From: Streptomyces sp. A0642
Lineage (GTDB): Bacteria; Actinomycetota; Actinomycetes; Streptomycetales; Streptomycetaceae
Reading direction: 5' to 3'
NCBI RefSeq assembly: GCF_004795105.1
Contig: NZ_SSBL01000002.1
Location: 310,001-374,000 of the forward strand
Length of the DNA stretch: 64,000 nt
The position numbers and the translations under genes were made by a program. The notes under the pieces are model-generated. The model did no database searches. It saw only the letters and a list, made by a program, of their open reading frames with translations, and was not told the DNA's origin. Position 1 is the first letter of the stretch. Every line of letters starts with the position of its first letter. This document shows, one piece after another, positions 17,898 to 28,662 of the stretch.

Positions 17898-17903
17898 TAT
17901 CGT
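17898..17903 (+). promoter_or_regulatory. Candidate -10 (TATCGT) for leaderless DUF3097 gene
   Basis: TATCGT is followed by six bases and the ATG at 17910, the same geometry as the neighbouring MBL gene. There is no Shine-Dalgarno sequence. Confidence 0.45.
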
Positions 17904-17909
17904 CGTCCG

Positions 17910-18731
17910 ATGCGCAGCTACCAGCCGGACCTGACCCCGCCGTGGAAGAAGTCCGCCCCCGTCCCCGAGGTGCCCGCCGATCCGGATCTGGTCGTGGAGG
18001 AGGCCCTCACCGGATTCTGCGGTGCGGTGATCCGGTGCGAGAAGACGGCCGAGGGTCCGACGGTGACCCTGGAGGACCGCTTCGGCAAGCACCGGGTCTT
18101 CCCGATGGCGCCGCGCGGCTTCCTGCTGGAGGGCCGCGTCGTCACACTGGTGCGCCCGTCGGCGGGCGGTCCGGCCAGGCCCGCCCGTACGGCCTCCGGT
18201 TCCCTCGCGGTTCCCGGGGCGCGGGCCCGGGTCGCGCGGGCGGGCCGGATCTACGTGGAGGGGCGGCACGACGCGGAGCTGGTGGAACGGGTCTGGGGCG
18301 ACGACCTGCGCATCGAGGGCGTGGTGGTGGAGTACCTGGAGGGCATCGACGACCTCCCCGCGATCGTGCGGGAGTTCGCGCCGGGCCCGGACGCCCGCCT
18401 CGGGGTGCTGGTGGACCATCTCGTACCGGGCTCCAAGGAGTCCCGGCTCGCCGCGCGGATCTCGGACGAGAACGTCCTGGTGGTCGGCCACCCGTACATC
18501 GACGTGTGGGAGGCGGTGAAACCGTCGTCCGTCGGGATCGCGGGGTGGCCGGTGGTGCCGCGCGGCCAGGACTGGAAGACGGGTGTGTGCCGGGCCCTGG
18601 GGTGGCCGGAGAACACGGGTGCGGCGTGGCAGCGGATCCTGTCCTCGGTCCGCTCCTACCGCGATCTGGAACCGGCGCTGCTGGGCCGGGTCGAAGAACT
18701 GATCGACTACGTGACAGCACGCCCCGCTTAA
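17910..18731 (+). CDS. DUF3097 family protein
   Basis: The 273-residue protein matches the actinobacterial DUF3097 family as I remember it. Features are the start MRSYQPDLTPPWKK, and a TOPRIM-like core with AGRIYVEGRHDAELVERVWG (about residues 110-130), LVDHLVPGSKES (about 172), VVGHPYIDVW and DWKTGVCRALGW. The acidic EGRHDAEL and DHLV motifs resemble the Glu and DxD of Toprim nucleases such as RNase M5 and OLD proteins, so a nucleic-acid role is plausible but unproven. No membrane segment is seen. Confidence 0.82.
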   Translation: MRSYQPDLTPPWKKSAPVPEVPADPDLVVEEALTGFCGAVIRCEKTAEGPTVTLEDRFGKHRVFPMAPRGFLLEGRVVTLVRPSAGGPARPARTASGSLAVPGARARVARAGRIYVEGRHDAELVERVWGDDLRIEGVVVEYLEGIDDLPAIVREFAPGPDARLGVLVDHLVPGSKESRLAARISDENVLVVGHPYIDVWEAVKPSSVGIAGWPVVPRGQDWKTGVCRALGWPENTGAAWQRILSSVRSYRDLEPALLGRVEELIDYVTARPA

Positions 18732-18765
18732 GGGCCGCGCTTCCGGCCCCTGCGGGCCCCGCGGG

Positions 18766-18788
18766 TCCCCCGGACGCGGTCCGGGGGA
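18766..18788. terminator. REP-like perfect hairpin, copy 2
   Basis: TCCCCCGGAC / GTCCGGGGGA with a gcg loop is identical in both arms to the hairpin at 8468-8490. It lies between the convergent DUF3097 and hemW genes, where a bidirectional terminator is expected. Confidence 0.75.
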
Positions 18789-18868
18789 GTTCGAGGGGCG
18801 GGGTCCGGGGCGGAGCGCGCCGGGCGCCCGCGGCGGGTTCCCCCGCCCCTCCGCGTGGCCGCGACCCC

Positions 18869-20101
18869 TCAGTCGACCAGGTCCCGCACCACCGCGTCGG
18901 CCAGCAGCCGCCCCCGCAGCGTCAGCACGGCGCGCCCCTCCGCGTACGGGCCGGGCTCCAGCAGTCCGTCGTCCACCGCCCGGCCGGCCGCCGCGAGTCC
19001 GGCCGGGGCGAGCAGGGACAGCGGGCAGCCGTCGACGAGCCGCAGCTCCAGCAGGATGCGCTCGACCCGGCGGTCCTCGGCGGAGAGGATCTCGCGGCCC
19101 GCGCCGGGTGAGCGCCCCTCGGCCAGCGCCTGCGCGTACGCGCCCGGATGCTTCACGTTCCACCAGCGCACGCCGCCGACGTGGCTGTGCGCGCCGGGTC
19201 CTGCGCCCCACCAGTCGGCCCCGCGCCAGTACAGCTCGTTGTGCAGGCAGCGGCCCTCGGGAGTCCGGGACCAGTTCGACACCTCGTACCAGGAGAAGCC
19301 GGCCGCGGCCATCGCCTCGTCCGCGATGAGGTACCGGTCGGCGTGTGCGTCGTCGTCCGTCATCGGGATCTCGCCGCGCTTGATGCGGCGGGCCAGCTGG
19401 GTGCCCTCCTCGACGATCAGGGCGTACGCCGACACGTGGTCCGGGCCCGCGCCGATCGCCGCGTCGAGGGACGCGCGCCAGTCGTCGTCGGACTCCCCGG
19501 GGGTGCCGTAGATCAGGTCGAGGTTGACGTGCTCGAAGCCGGCGGCCCTCGCCTCGGCGACGCAGGCCTCGGGCCGGCCGGGGGTGTGGGTGCGGTCGAG
19601 GATCTTCAGGACGTGCTGCCGGGCGCTCTGCATCCCGAAGGAGATCCGGTTGAAGCCTCCTTCGCGCAGTTCGGCGAGATAGGCCGGTCCGACGGACTCC
19701 GGGTTGGCCTCGGTGGTGATCTCGGCGTCGTCCGCGAGGCCGAACTCCTCCCGGATCGCGGCCAGCATCCGGACCAGGTCGGCGGCGGCCAGCAGCGTGG
19801 GGGTGCCGCCCCCGACGAAGACCGTGCGGACCTGGCGGGGGTCGTCGCCGAGGACCTTGCGGGCCTGGCGGACCTCGCCGACCAGATGGGAGGCGTAGTT
19901 GTCCCGGGACGCCAGCGCCCCGCCGGAGCCGCGCAGCTCGGTGGCGGTGTAGGTGTTGAAGTCGCAGTAGCCGCAGCGGGTCGCGCAGTACGGCACGTGC
20001 AGATAGAAGCCGAGCGGGCGGTCTGCGGCGCCTTCCAGGGCGTGGCGGGGCAGCGCCCCGTCGTCGGGTACGGGTTCACCATCGGGCAGTACGGAAGGCA
20101 T
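18869..20101 (-). CDS. hemW: Radical SAM heme chaperone HemW
   Basis: The 410-residue protein was long annotated as coproporphyrinogen III oxidase HemN-like but belongs to the HemW heme-chaperone family. The radical-SAM cluster motif is CATRCGYCDF (CxxxCxxC, about residues 44-53), followed by VFVGGGTPTLL. A Phe follows the third Cys, as in HemW. The conserved GFNRISFGMQS and DLIYGTPGES blocks are present. The start is taken as ATG 20101, because GACAAT lies seven bases upstream and the protein then begins MPSVLPDGEP. ATG 20110 is the alternative. Confidence 0.93.
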   Translation of the reverse strand: MPSVLPDGEPVPDDGALPRHALEGAADRPLGFYLHVPYCATRCGYCDFNTYTATELRGSGGALASRDNYASHLVGEVRQARKVLGDDPRQVRTVFVGGGTPTLLAAADLVRMLAAIREEFGLADDAEITTEANPESVGPAYLAELREGGFNRISFGMQSARQHVLKILDRTHTPGRPEACVAEARAAGFEHVNLDLIYGTPGESDDDWRASLDAAIGAGPDHVSAYALIVEEGTQLARRIKRGEIPMTDDDAHADRYLIADEAMAAAGFSWYEVSNWSRTPEGRCLHNELYWRGADWWGAGPGAHSHVGGVRWWNVKHPGAYAQALAEGRSPGAGREILSAEDRRVERILLELRLVDGCPLSLLAPAGLAAAGRAVDDGLLEPGPYAEGRAVLTLRGRLLADAVVRDLVD

Positions 20102-20153
20102 ACCGCCCATTGTCGCGCGCCGCCCGGCAACCGGACGCCACCCCGGGAGCTGG

Positions 20154-22073
20154 CTACTGGGCCTGGAGGACCAGCAGCGCCAGATCGTCGTCCGGCGGGC
20201 GCTCGGCGAAGGCGTGCACGGCGTGCTTGATGCGGTCCGCGATGCCTTCCGCGGTAAGCCCGGTGCAGCCGGAGAGCGCCTGCGCGAGCCCGTCCCCGTC
20301 GTCGAACATCAGCGCCCCGGAGCGACGCTCCGTCACCCCGTCGGTGACGCACAGGAGGCTGTCGCCGGGCGCCAGGTCGAAGCTCTGGGTCTCGTACACG
20401 GCGTCGTCCATGACGCCGAGGAGCAGTTGCGGTTCGGCGGCCGGGCGCACCGTGCCGTCGGGCCGCAGCAGCAGGGGCAGCGGATGCCCCGCGCTGGCCA
20501 GGGTGCAGCGCGCGCCGCCTCCGGGCAGCGGCACGAGCTCCCCGTACAGCAGGGAGAGGAACCGGGACTGCCCGCTGTCCGCCGAGTGCTGGCCGCCGGC
20601 GGCGGCGACCATGAGCGCGGCCGCCTCGGCGGCCTCCATCGCGTCGTCCAGAAGCAGCCGGTTGAGGCGGACCAGGACCTCGCCGGCCTGGAAGCCCTCG
20701 CGGGCCAGCAGCCGCAGCCAGGGGCGGGCGAGCCCGGTCACGACGGCCGCCTCGGGGCCGCTGCCCTGGACGTCGCCGAGGACGAAGCACCAGCGGTCTC
20801 CGGGGCACGGGAAGATGTCGTAGAAGTCACCTCCGACCACTCCGTCGTCGCTGGGCTCGTAGACCAGGGAGCTGGCGACACCGGGTATCTCGGCGACCTT
20901 GCTGGGCAGCAGTCCGCGCTGGAGGATGCGGCTGATCGTGGCCTGCCGGGTGTAGGCGCGGGCCGCGCCGACGGCGAGGCCGACCCGGCGCACGAAGTCC
21001 TCGATCAGGGCGGTGACCTCGTCGGGGACGCGGGTGATGCCCTCGCGGCCGAGGAGTACGGCGCCGAGGGTGCGGCCGCCCGAGGTGATCCGGTAGGCGA
21101 GCGTGACGCCTTCGGTCCCGCCCGGCTGCCCGCCGTCCTCCGTGCTGCCGGGCCACGGCAGCGAGACCGGCCCGGTCCCGACCCGCTCGGGGAGCCGGAG
21201 GGGGTCGCCCTCCAGCAGGGTGCGCAGGGGCTGGATCCGGCTCTCGTCGACGTGCCAGACCTTCGCGAGCCGAGGGACGGCGGCGCGGCCCGGGGTCTCG
21301 GGCTCCAGCCAGATCGCGCACCAGTCGGCGAGCCGGGGCACGAGTAACTGTCCGGCGAGCGCGGCCACGATGTCCTCGTCGAGCTGGCCCGCCAGCAGGT
21401 CCGACGCCTCGGCGAGGAACGACAGCGCGCCGCGCCCCGCCCAGTCCGCGTCGTCGCGCAGGGCGCGGCGGGCGGTGGGGGCGAGCAGTTCCGCGGCGCG
21501 CAGGCCGCGCTGGAATCCGGGTGCCGGACGCGTGTCGGGGAAGGGGTTCCAGTCGTCGACGGGGAGCCGGGCCCAGACGGTCTTGAGGCCGGTGCGGTAG
21601 GTGATGCCCCAGCGCTCGGCGAGGGTGGCGACGAGTTCCAGGCCGCGCCCGTACTCGGCGGGCTCCCCCGGCGCGTCCTCGCTCGGGGTGCCGTGCTCGG
21701 GCCGGTCGCTGCGCACGGCACGGGCGGGGTGGTGGTCGGAGACCTCCAGGACCAGCGCGGAGGCCTCGTCCTCGGTCGCCTCCTCCAGCCGGAAGAGCAG
21801 GTCGACGTTGGTTCCGGCGTGCACGACGGCGTTGGTGACGAGTTCGCTGACGACGACCGCCGCGTCGTCGGACAGCCGTTCGCTGAAACCCACGGCCGCG
21901 GGCAGCCCGAGCCCGCTCCATTCGGCGAGCGCCGCCTCCACGAACCGCCGGGCCGCGGAGGGCGCGAGCAGGTTCCCGGGCAGGCTCGTCCGGGCGACGG
22001 GCTGTGCGCCCGTGGACGCGCCAGTGGTTCCGGGACGCTGCACGATGTCCCGCTGCAAGGGAATGGACCCCAC
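20154..22073 (-). CDS. SpoIIE-type serine phosphatase with RsbW-like kinase domain
   Basis: The 639-residue regulator joins three parts. An N-terminal HATPase domain (about residues 35-185) has N-box VVSELVTNAVVHAG and YGRGLELVATLAERWG. A GAF-like middle covers about 215-370. A PP2C/SpoIIE domain (about 390-635) has VVGGDFYDIFP and DSLLCVTDGVTERRSG. Such proteins control anti-anti-sigma factors by phosphorylation and dephosphorylation. GTG 22073 is selected because AGGAG lies seven bases upstream; the longer in-frame GTG 22133 lacks one. No membrane segment. Partner anti-sigma genes are not in the window. Confidence 0.9.
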   Translation of the reverse strand: MGSIPLQRDIVQRPGTTGASTGAQPVARTSLPGNLLAPSAARRFVEAALAEWSGLGLPAAVGFSERLSDDAAVVVSELVTNAVVHAGTNVDLLFRLEEATEDEASALVLEVSDHHPARAVRSDRPEHGTPSEDAPGEPAEYGRGLELVATLAERWGITYRTGLKTVWARLPVDDWNPFPDTRPAPGFQRGLRAAELLAPTARRALRDDADWAGRGALSFLAEASDLLAGQLDEDIVAALAGQLLVPRLADWCAIWLEPETPGRAAVPRLAKVWHVDESRIQPLRTLLEGDPLRLPERVGTGPVSLPWPGSTEDGGQPGGTEGVTLAYRITSGGRTLGAVLLGREGITRVPDEVTALIEDFVRRVGLAVGAARAYTRQATISRILQRGLLPSKVAEIPGVASSLVYEPSDDGVVGGDFYDIFPCPGDRWCFVLGDVQGSGPEAAVVTGLARPWLRLLAREGFQAGEVLVRLNRLLLDDAMEAAEAAALMVAAAGGQHSADSGQSRFLSLLYGELVPLPGGGARCTLASAGHPLPLLLRPDGTVRPAAEPQLLLGVMDDAVYETQSFDLAPGDSLLCVTDGVTERRSGALMFDDGDGLAQALSGCTGLTAEGIADRIKHAVHAFAERPPDDDLALLVLQAQ

Positions 22074-22199
22074 AGGGCGGCTCCTGACCTGTTCTCGCTC
22101 TGCCTGTTCTCCGTTAAGCGCCGCTGACGACACGGACAGAGTGACAGATCGGCCCTTCGCATACGCGTCGAGTTACCGAAGTGCCTGGAGAACAGCGCG

Positions 22200-22230
22200 C
22201 CGGCCCCCGCGCGCCGAGCACGGGGGCCGG
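22200..22230 (-). terminator. Hairpin terminator of the acyl-CoA ligase gene
   Basis: CCGGCCCCCG / CGGGGGCCGG, a 10-bp perfect stem with an 11-base loop, lies 16 bases past the stop codon of the ligase on the minus strand. Confidence 0.75.
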
Positions 22231-22245
22231 GGCCAGGGGCCGGTG

Positions 22246-24135
<1,890 letters not shown>

Positions 24136-24208
24136 GACATCCTCCGGGCCTGCGGCAGTGCTTCACGACGGGCTGCTGGTTGCGGGTGTGCGCTCTCCGC
24201 TTGGGTCT

Positions 24209-24300
24209 GCGTGCTTGATCCTGCGTGCTGGGGTCCACACGTGCCGGTACCGCGTGCTCGGGTCCGCACGTGCGGGGTGTTGCGTGCTGCTCGGTCCTGC
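24209..24300. repeat. Imperfect 29-30 bp tandem repeat in the ligase leader
   Basis: Two fuller copies at 24223-24251 and 24252-24281 share the core GCGTGCT.GGGTCC.CACGTGC. Truncated copies at 24209-24222 and 24282-24300 share GCGTGCT. Each full copy contains CACGTG. The repeats lie 88-170 bases upstream of the ligase start, in its probable 5' leader or promoter. Confidence 0.6.
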
Positions 24301-24389
24301 TTGTTTAACTGGCGAGTAACTACGAAGCCGTGATCAGAGTAAAGCGCCCGCGCGCCCCGCGTAAGGGGCAACAGGGCGTCGCTTCATAA

Positions 24390-24437
24390 CGAACGGGCCC
24401 CCACGGCGCGGTGCTCTGCGCTGCGGGGACCCGTTCG
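24390..24437 (-). terminator. lepA terminator hairpin
   Basis: CGAACGGG pairs with CCCGTTCG, followed by further CCCC/GGGG pairing after a one-base bulge. It lies about 60 bases downstream of the lepA stop. Confidence 0.65.
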
Positions 24438-24497
24438 CCTACCGGCCGGTAAGGAGGGGGGAGGGAGGGAAGGGCCGGACTCCGCCCCGCCCCCGTC

Positions 24498-26372
24498 CTA
24501 CTTCTTGGCCTTGGTCTCTCCGGCGGACTCATCGGTCGACAGCACCGAGATGAACGCGTCCTGCGGCACCTCCACGTTGCCGACCATCTTCATCCGCTTC
24601 TTGCCTTCCTTCTGCTTCTCCAGCAGCTTCCGCTTACGGGAGATGTCACCGCCGTAGCACTTGGCGAGGACGTCCTTGCGGATGGCACGGACGGTCTCAC
24701 GGGCGATGACCCGGGAGCCGATGGCCGCCTGGATCGGCACCTCGAAGTTCTGCCGGGGGATGAGCTTTTGCAGCTTGGCGACGAGCCGCACGCCGTACGC
24801 GTACGCCTTGTCCTTGTGCGTGACGGCGGAGAACGCGTCGACCTTGTCGCCGTGGAGCAGGATGTCGACCTTGACGAGCTGGGCGGACTGCTCGCCGGTG
24901 GGCTCGTAGTCGAGCGAGGCGTAACCCCGCGTCTTGGACTTCAGCTGGTCGAAGAAGTCGAAGACGATCTCGGCGAGCGGCAGGGTGTAGCGGATCTCGA
25001 CCCGGTCCTCGGAGAGGTAGTCCATGCCGAGGAGCGTGCCGCGGCGCTGCTGGCAGAGCTCCATGATCGCGCCGATGAACTCGCTGGGCGCCAGGACCGT
25101 GGCCCTGACGACCGGCTCGTGCACCTTGTCGATCTTCCCCTCGGGGAATTCACTCGGGTTGGTGACGACGTGCTCGCTGCCGTCCTCCATCTCGACCCGG
25201 TAGACCACGTTCGGCGCGGTGGCGATGAGGTCGAGACCGAACTCACGCTCCAGCCGCTCGCGGACCACGTCGAGGTGGAGCAGGCCGAGGAAGCCGACAC
25301 GGAAGCCGAAGCCGAGCGCGGCGGAGGTCTCCGGCTCGTATACCAGGGCGGCGTCGTTGAGCTGGAGCTTGTCCAGCGCCTCGCGCAGGTCCGGGTAGTC
25401 CGATCCGTCCAGCGGGTACAGCCCCGAGAACACCATCGGCTTCGGGTCCTTGTAGCCGCCCAGCGCCTCGGTCGCCCCGTTGCTCAGCGAGGTGATCGTG
25501 TCACCGACCTTGGACTGCCGGACGTCCTTCACGCCGGTGATGATGTAGCCGACCTCGCCGACGCCGATGCCGTCGGACGGGGTCATCTCCGGGGAGGAGA
25601 CACCGATCTCCAGCAGCTCGTGGGTGGCGCCGGTCGACATCATGCGGATGCGCTCGCGCTTGTTCAGCTGGCCGTCGACGACACGGACGTACGTGACGAC
25701 TCCGCGGTACGCGTCGTAGACCGAGTCGAAGATCATCGCGCGGGCCGGGGCGTCCGCCTTGCCGACGGGTGCGGGTACGTCCCTGACCACCCGGTTCAGC
25801 AGCGCGTCCACGCCGACGCCGGTCTTCGCGGAGACCTTGAGGACGTCCTCGGGCTGGCAGCCGATGAGGTTGGCCAGCTCCTCGGAGAACTTCTCGGGCT
25901 GGGCGGCCGGCAGGTCGATCTTGTTGAGGACCGGGACGATGGTGAGGTCGTTCTCCATCGCCAGGTAGAGGTTGGCCAGCGTCTGGGCCTCGATGCCCTG
26001 CGCGGCGTCGACCAGCAGGACCGTGCCCTCACAGGCGGCGAGCGACCGGGAGACCTCGTAGGTGAAGTCGACGTGTCCCGGGGTGTCGATCATGTTGAGG
26101 ACGTGGGTGCTGCCCTGGCCCTCACCGGTCGTGGGCGCCCAGGGCAGTCGTACCGCCTGGGACTTGATGGTGATGCCGCGCTCGCGCTCGATGTCCATCC
26201 GGTCGAGGTACTGAGCGCGCATCTGCCGCACGTCGACCACACCGGTCAGCTGGAGCATCCGGTCGGCGAGGGTCGACTTGCCGTGGTCGATGTGCGCGAT
26301 GATGCAGAAGTTGCGGATCAGCGCCGGGTCGGTACGGCTCGGCTCGGGCACGTGGAGAGGAGTCGCGGGCAC
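24498..26372 (-). CDS. lepA: Elongation factor 4 (LepA, back-translocase GTPase)
   Basis: The 624-residue translational GTPase shows G1 AHIDHGKST (about residues 23-31), G3 DTPGHVDF (about 91), G4 NKIDLP (about 145) and the LepA-specific C-terminal block with [16 protein letters not shown]. The start is GTG 26372, giving an N-terminus of [23 protein letters not shown], with AGGA seven bases before it. Longer readings upstream contain no family similarity. It is divergent from rpsT with a 214-base intergenic region. EF4 remobilises stalled ribosomes at high ionic strength or low temperature. Confidence 0.97.
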   Translation of the reverse strand: MPATPLHVPEPSRTDPALIRNFCIIAHIDHGKSTLADRMLQLTGVVDVRQMRAQYLDRMDIERERGITIKSQAVRLPWAPTTGEGQGSTHVLNMIDTPGHVDFTYEVSRSLAACEGTVLLVDAAQGIEAQTLANLYLAMENDLTIVPVLNKIDLPAAQPEKFSEELANLIGCQPEDVLKVSAKTGVGVDALLNRVVRDVPAPVGKADAPARAMIFDSVYDAYRGVVTYVRVVDGQLNKRERIRMMSTGATHELLEIGVSSPEMTPSDGIGVGEVGYIITGVKDVRQSKVGDTITSLSNGATEALGGYKDPKPMVFSGLYPLDGSDYPDLREALDKLQLNDAALVYEPETSAALGFGFRVGFLGLLHLDVVRERLEREFGLDLIATAPNVVYRVEMEDGSEHVVTNPSEFPEGKIDKVHEPVVRATVLAPSEFIGAIMELCQQRRGTLLGMDYLSEDRVEIRYTLPLAEIVFDFFDQLKSKTRGYASLDYEPTGEQSAQLVKVDILLHGDKVDAFSAVTHKDKAYAYGVRLVAKLQKLIPRQNFEVPIQAAIGSRVIARETVRAIRKDVLAKCYGGDISRKRKLLEKQKEGKKRMKMVGNVEVPQDAFISVLSTDESAGETKAKK

Positions 26373-26481
26373 GCAGGGTCCTGATTCTTGAGACGCCGAA
26401 CGCCGTGTCTCGGGTCGATGTCGGGTCGGTCGGATCTGTACGTAGCCTCCATCGTCCCACGCCTGCGGGGCGAAGACCGGT

Positions 26482-26511
26482 TTGGGCCGCTCGGAGGGCG
26501 ACTGGTACCGT
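26482..26511 (+). promoter_or_regulatory. Candidate rpsT promoter
   Basis: TTGGGC (26482-26487), an 18-base spacer, then TACCGT (26506-26511) form a reasonable vegetative promoter. It would give an rpsT leader of about 70 bases. Confidence 0.45.
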
Positions 26512-26586
26512 GGACAGCTGTGCCTCGTGGCTCTCGGGCCGCAAGGACACACATCGAAGATCCAACGAACCTGAAAAGGCTCTTTC

Positions 26587-26853
26587 GTGGCGAACATCAA
26601 GTCCCAGATCAAGCGGAACAAGACGAACGAGAAGGCGCGCCTGCGCAACAAGGCCGTCAAGTCCTCGCTCAAGACCTCGATCCGCAAGGCCCGCGAGGCC
26701 GTCGTGGCGGGCGACGTCGAGAAGGCCACCGTGGCCGTTCGCGACGCTTCGCGCGCCCTCGACAAGGCTGTCTCGAAGGGTGTCATCCACAAGAACGCCG
26801 CCGCCAACAAGAAGTCGGCGCTGGCCACCAAGGTTGCCACCCTCCAGGGCTGA
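26587..26853 (+). CDS. rpsT: 30S ribosomal protein S20
   Basis: The 88-residue, lysine/arginine-rich helical protein begins (V)[20 protein letters not shown] and contains [11 protein letters not shown] and [14 protein letters not shown], all diagnostic for bS20. It is a primary 16S rRNA-binding protein. GTG at 26587 is the start, with AAAAGG upstream. It is monocistronic, with a strong terminator at 26975-27020. Confidence 0.98.
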   Translation: MANIKSQIKRNKTNEKARLRNKAVKSSLKTSIRKAREAVVAGDVEKATVAVRDASRALDKAVSKGVIHKNAAANKKSALATKVATLQG

Positions 26854-26974
26854 GCATTCTGATGTGATCGCCGGTACGGACCCAGCGGGCCCTCTCTCCC
26901 GCTCCTGACCGGCACCCCGCGCCGCACACCGAACCTGCGTTCGCCACGCGGGTGCGGCGCACCAAGCGCACCTC

Positions 26975-27020
26975 GAAGGCCCCGGCCGTCGCCCTCCCCA
27001 GGGTGACGACCGGGGCCTTC
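26975..27020. terminator. Strong bidirectional hairpin between rpsT and holA
   Basis: GAAGGCCCCGG at the left pairs with CCGGGGCCTTC at the right. Inner pairing of CGTC/GACG and CCCT/AGGG gives a near-continuous stem of about 20 bp around a CCCC loop. It lies between the convergent rpsT and holA genes. Confidence 0.85.
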
Positions 27021-27040
27021 GGCATGTCCTGCGCAGGACG

Positions 27041-27220
27041 GGCGGCGAGCGGCGTCGGCTCGATGGGCCACGAGCGGCGTCAGCTCGATGGGCGTGACGG
27101 GGGCCGAGCGACGTCAGCTCAATGGGTGCGACAGGGGCCGAGCGACGTCAGCTCAATGGGCGCGACAGGGGCCGAGCGGCGTCAGCTCGATGGGCGCGAC
27201 AGGGGCCGAGCGGCATCGGC
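27041..27220. repeat. 34-bp tandem repeat array downstream of rpsT
   Basis: Four near-identical units lie at 27086-27119, 27120-27153, 27154-27187 and 27188-27220 (last 33 bp). A 9-bp-deleted unit lies at 27061-27085 and a degenerate one at 27041-27060. The shared core is GGGCGCGACAGGGGCCGAGC followed by GRCGTCAGCTC. There are no spacers, so it is not a CRISPR array. Confidence 0.9.
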
Positions 27221-27298
27221 CATCAAGCCCGCCCCGGGACCGAGGGCACGACGGTCAGGGGGCACGAACCGGGGTCCGTGCCCCCTGGCGGGGCCCCG

Positions 27299-28294
27299 CT
27301 ACCGGCTCGCCCGCCCCATCCGCGCGGCCCGCGCCACCGCGACCACCGCCTTCTCCAGCGCGTACTCCGGATCGTCCCCGCCGCCCTTGACCCCCGCGTC
27401 CGCGTCCGCGACCGCCCGGAGCGCCACGGCCACCCCGTCCGGCGTCCATCCCCGCATCTGCTGGCGCACCCGGTCGATCTTCCAGGGCGGCATGCCCAGC
27501 TCCCGGGCGAGGTCGGCCGGCCGGCCCCCGCGCGCCGACGAGAGCTTGCCGATGGCCCGTACGCCCTGGGCGAGCGCGCTGGTGATCAGGACGGGGGCCA
27601 CCCCCGTCGACAGCGACCAGCGCAGCGCCTCCAGCGCCTCCGCCGCCCGCCCCTCGACGGCCCGGTCGGCGACCGTGAAGCTGGACGCCTCAGCGCGCCC
27701 CGTGTAGTAGCGCCCGACGACGGCCTCGTCGATCGTGCCCTCGACGTCCGCGACGAGCTGGGACGCCGCGCTCGCCAGTTCCCGCAGATCACTGCCGATG
27801 GAGTCGACCAGCGCCTGGCACGCCTCGGGCGTCGCGGAGCGTCCCAGGGTCCGGAACTCGCCCCGTACGAAGGAAAGGCGCTCGGCGGGTTTCGTGGTCT
27901 TCGGGCACGCGACCTCCCGCGCCCCGGCCTTGCGCGCCGCGTCGAGCAGCCCCTTGCCCTTGGCGCCGCCCGCGTGCAGCAGCACCAGGGTGATCTCCTC
28001 GACCGGGTCGTCGAGATACCTCTTGACGTCCTTGACCGTGTCGGCGGAGAGGTCCTGCGCGTTGCGCACGATCACCACCTTGCGCTCGGCGAAGAGCGAA
28101 GGGCTCGTCAGCTCGGCGAGCGTGCCCGGCTGAAGCTGCTCGGAGGCGAGGTCCCGGACGTCCGTGTCGGGGTCGGAGGCCCGGGCGGCCGCCACCACCT
28201 GCTGCACGGCGCGGTCCAGGAGCAGGTCCTCCTGCCCCACGGCGAGCGTGAGGGGAGCGAGCGGGTCGTCGGTGGAATTCCTTCTGGTGGCCAT
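27299..28294 (-). CDS. holA: DNA polymerase III delta subunit
   Basis: The 331-residue product is the clamp-loader delta subunit that opens the beta sliding clamp. It begins MATRRNSTDDPLAPLTLAVGQEDLLLDRAV and contains AERKVVIVRNAQDLS, VLLHAGGAKGKGLL (domain I/II) and LRWSLSTGVAPVLITSALAQGVRAIGKL, typical of actinobacterial HolA. ATG 28294 has GGA-like purines upstream; upstream in-frame codons are unsupported. The position next to rpsT and comEC is conserved in actinobacteria. Confidence 0.93.
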   Translation of the reverse strand: MATRRNSTDDPLAPLTLAVGQEDLLLDRAVQQVVAAARASDPDTDVRDLASEQLQPGTLAELTSPSLFAERKVVIVRNAQDLSADTVKDVKRYLDDPVEEITLVLLHAGGAKGKGLLDAARKAGAREVACPKTTKPAERLSFVRGEFRTLGRSATPEACQALVDSIGSDLRELASAASQLVADVEGTIDEAVVGRYYTGRAEASSFTVADRAVEGRAAEALEALRWSLSTGVAPVLITSALAQGVRAIGKLSSARGGRPADLARELGMPPWKIDRVRQQMRGWTPDGVAVALRAVADADAGVKGGGDDPEYALEKAVVAVARAARMGRASR

Positions 28295-28378
28295 CGCCGT
28301 CCAGCATCCCACGGGCCGCTGACAGTCCGGCCGCGACCGCCGTTCCGGACGCCGCGGCCCGTAGCCGAGAATGGGCGG

Positions 28379-28624
28379 GTGAGCGATGTGAGACATGTAC
28401 TGGTGCTGCCCGACCGCGATGCCGCGGAGGAGGCGGCCGGAGAGCTGGCCGACCGGTTCGGGGTCGCCGAGGAGCCGCAGCTCGTACGCGACGCACTGGC
28501 CGGCGAGGACGACGCCGAGGACGCCCAGTGGCTGCTGGTCGTGGAAGACCCGGACCGGCGCCTGGACTCGGCGGCGCTCGACGCGTTCGCCGCCGAGTAC
28601 GAGGGCTGGCTGGAGACTCCGTAG
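28379..28624 (+). CDS. Small acidic conserved protein
   Basis: The 81-residue product reads VSDVRHVLVLPDRDAAEEAAGELADR and ends EYEGWLETP. It is strongly acidic, without membrane helices or Cys. Coding is supported by strong third-position GC and by the start geometry: GAGAAT, six bases, then GTG, a leaderless pattern. It is divergent from holA (84 bases) and convergent with the YceI gene. I do not recognise a characterised family; similar short acidic ORFs sit beside holA in other streptomycetes, as I remember. Function unknown. Confidence 0.72.
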   Translation: MSDVRHVLVLPDRDAAEEAAGELADRFGVAEEPQLVRDALAGEDDAEDAQWLLVVEDPDRRLDSAALDAFAAEYEGWLETP

Positions 28625-28662
28625 CGGCGGCGCCCGGGTCCGCCCGCGCGCACCGCCCGGAG

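Larger units (their letters stand above)
24136..24497. other. Leader/intergenic region between lepA and the acyl-CoA ligase
   Basis: This 362-base gap holds the lepA terminator hairpin (24390-24437), an AT-rich segment around 24300-24335 that probably contains the ligase promoter, and an imperfect tandem repeat (24209-24300). No coding frame is convincing. Confidence 0.6.
26854..27298. other. Convergent intergenic region rpsT/holA with terminator and tandem array
   Basis: This 445-base gap contains a long hairpin (26975-27020) and a 34-bp tandem array (27061-27220). Frames read through the array give a repetitive peptide ([12 protein letters not shown]), but they lack a ribosome-binding site or similarity and are treated as non-coding. 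Confidence 0.7.

Noticed and set aside
22073..22133. Upstream start GTG 22133 for the SpoIIE-type protein
   Set aside because: It lacks a ribosome-binding site, while GTG 22073 has AGGAG at seven bases.
27041..27220. Possible CRISPR array
   Set aside because: Units are directly adjacent and have no unique spacers; no cas genes are nearby.
26952..27707. Plus-strand frames running from the rpsT tail through the repeats into holA
   Set aside because: They overlap holA antisense and the repeat array; no start signal or homology.
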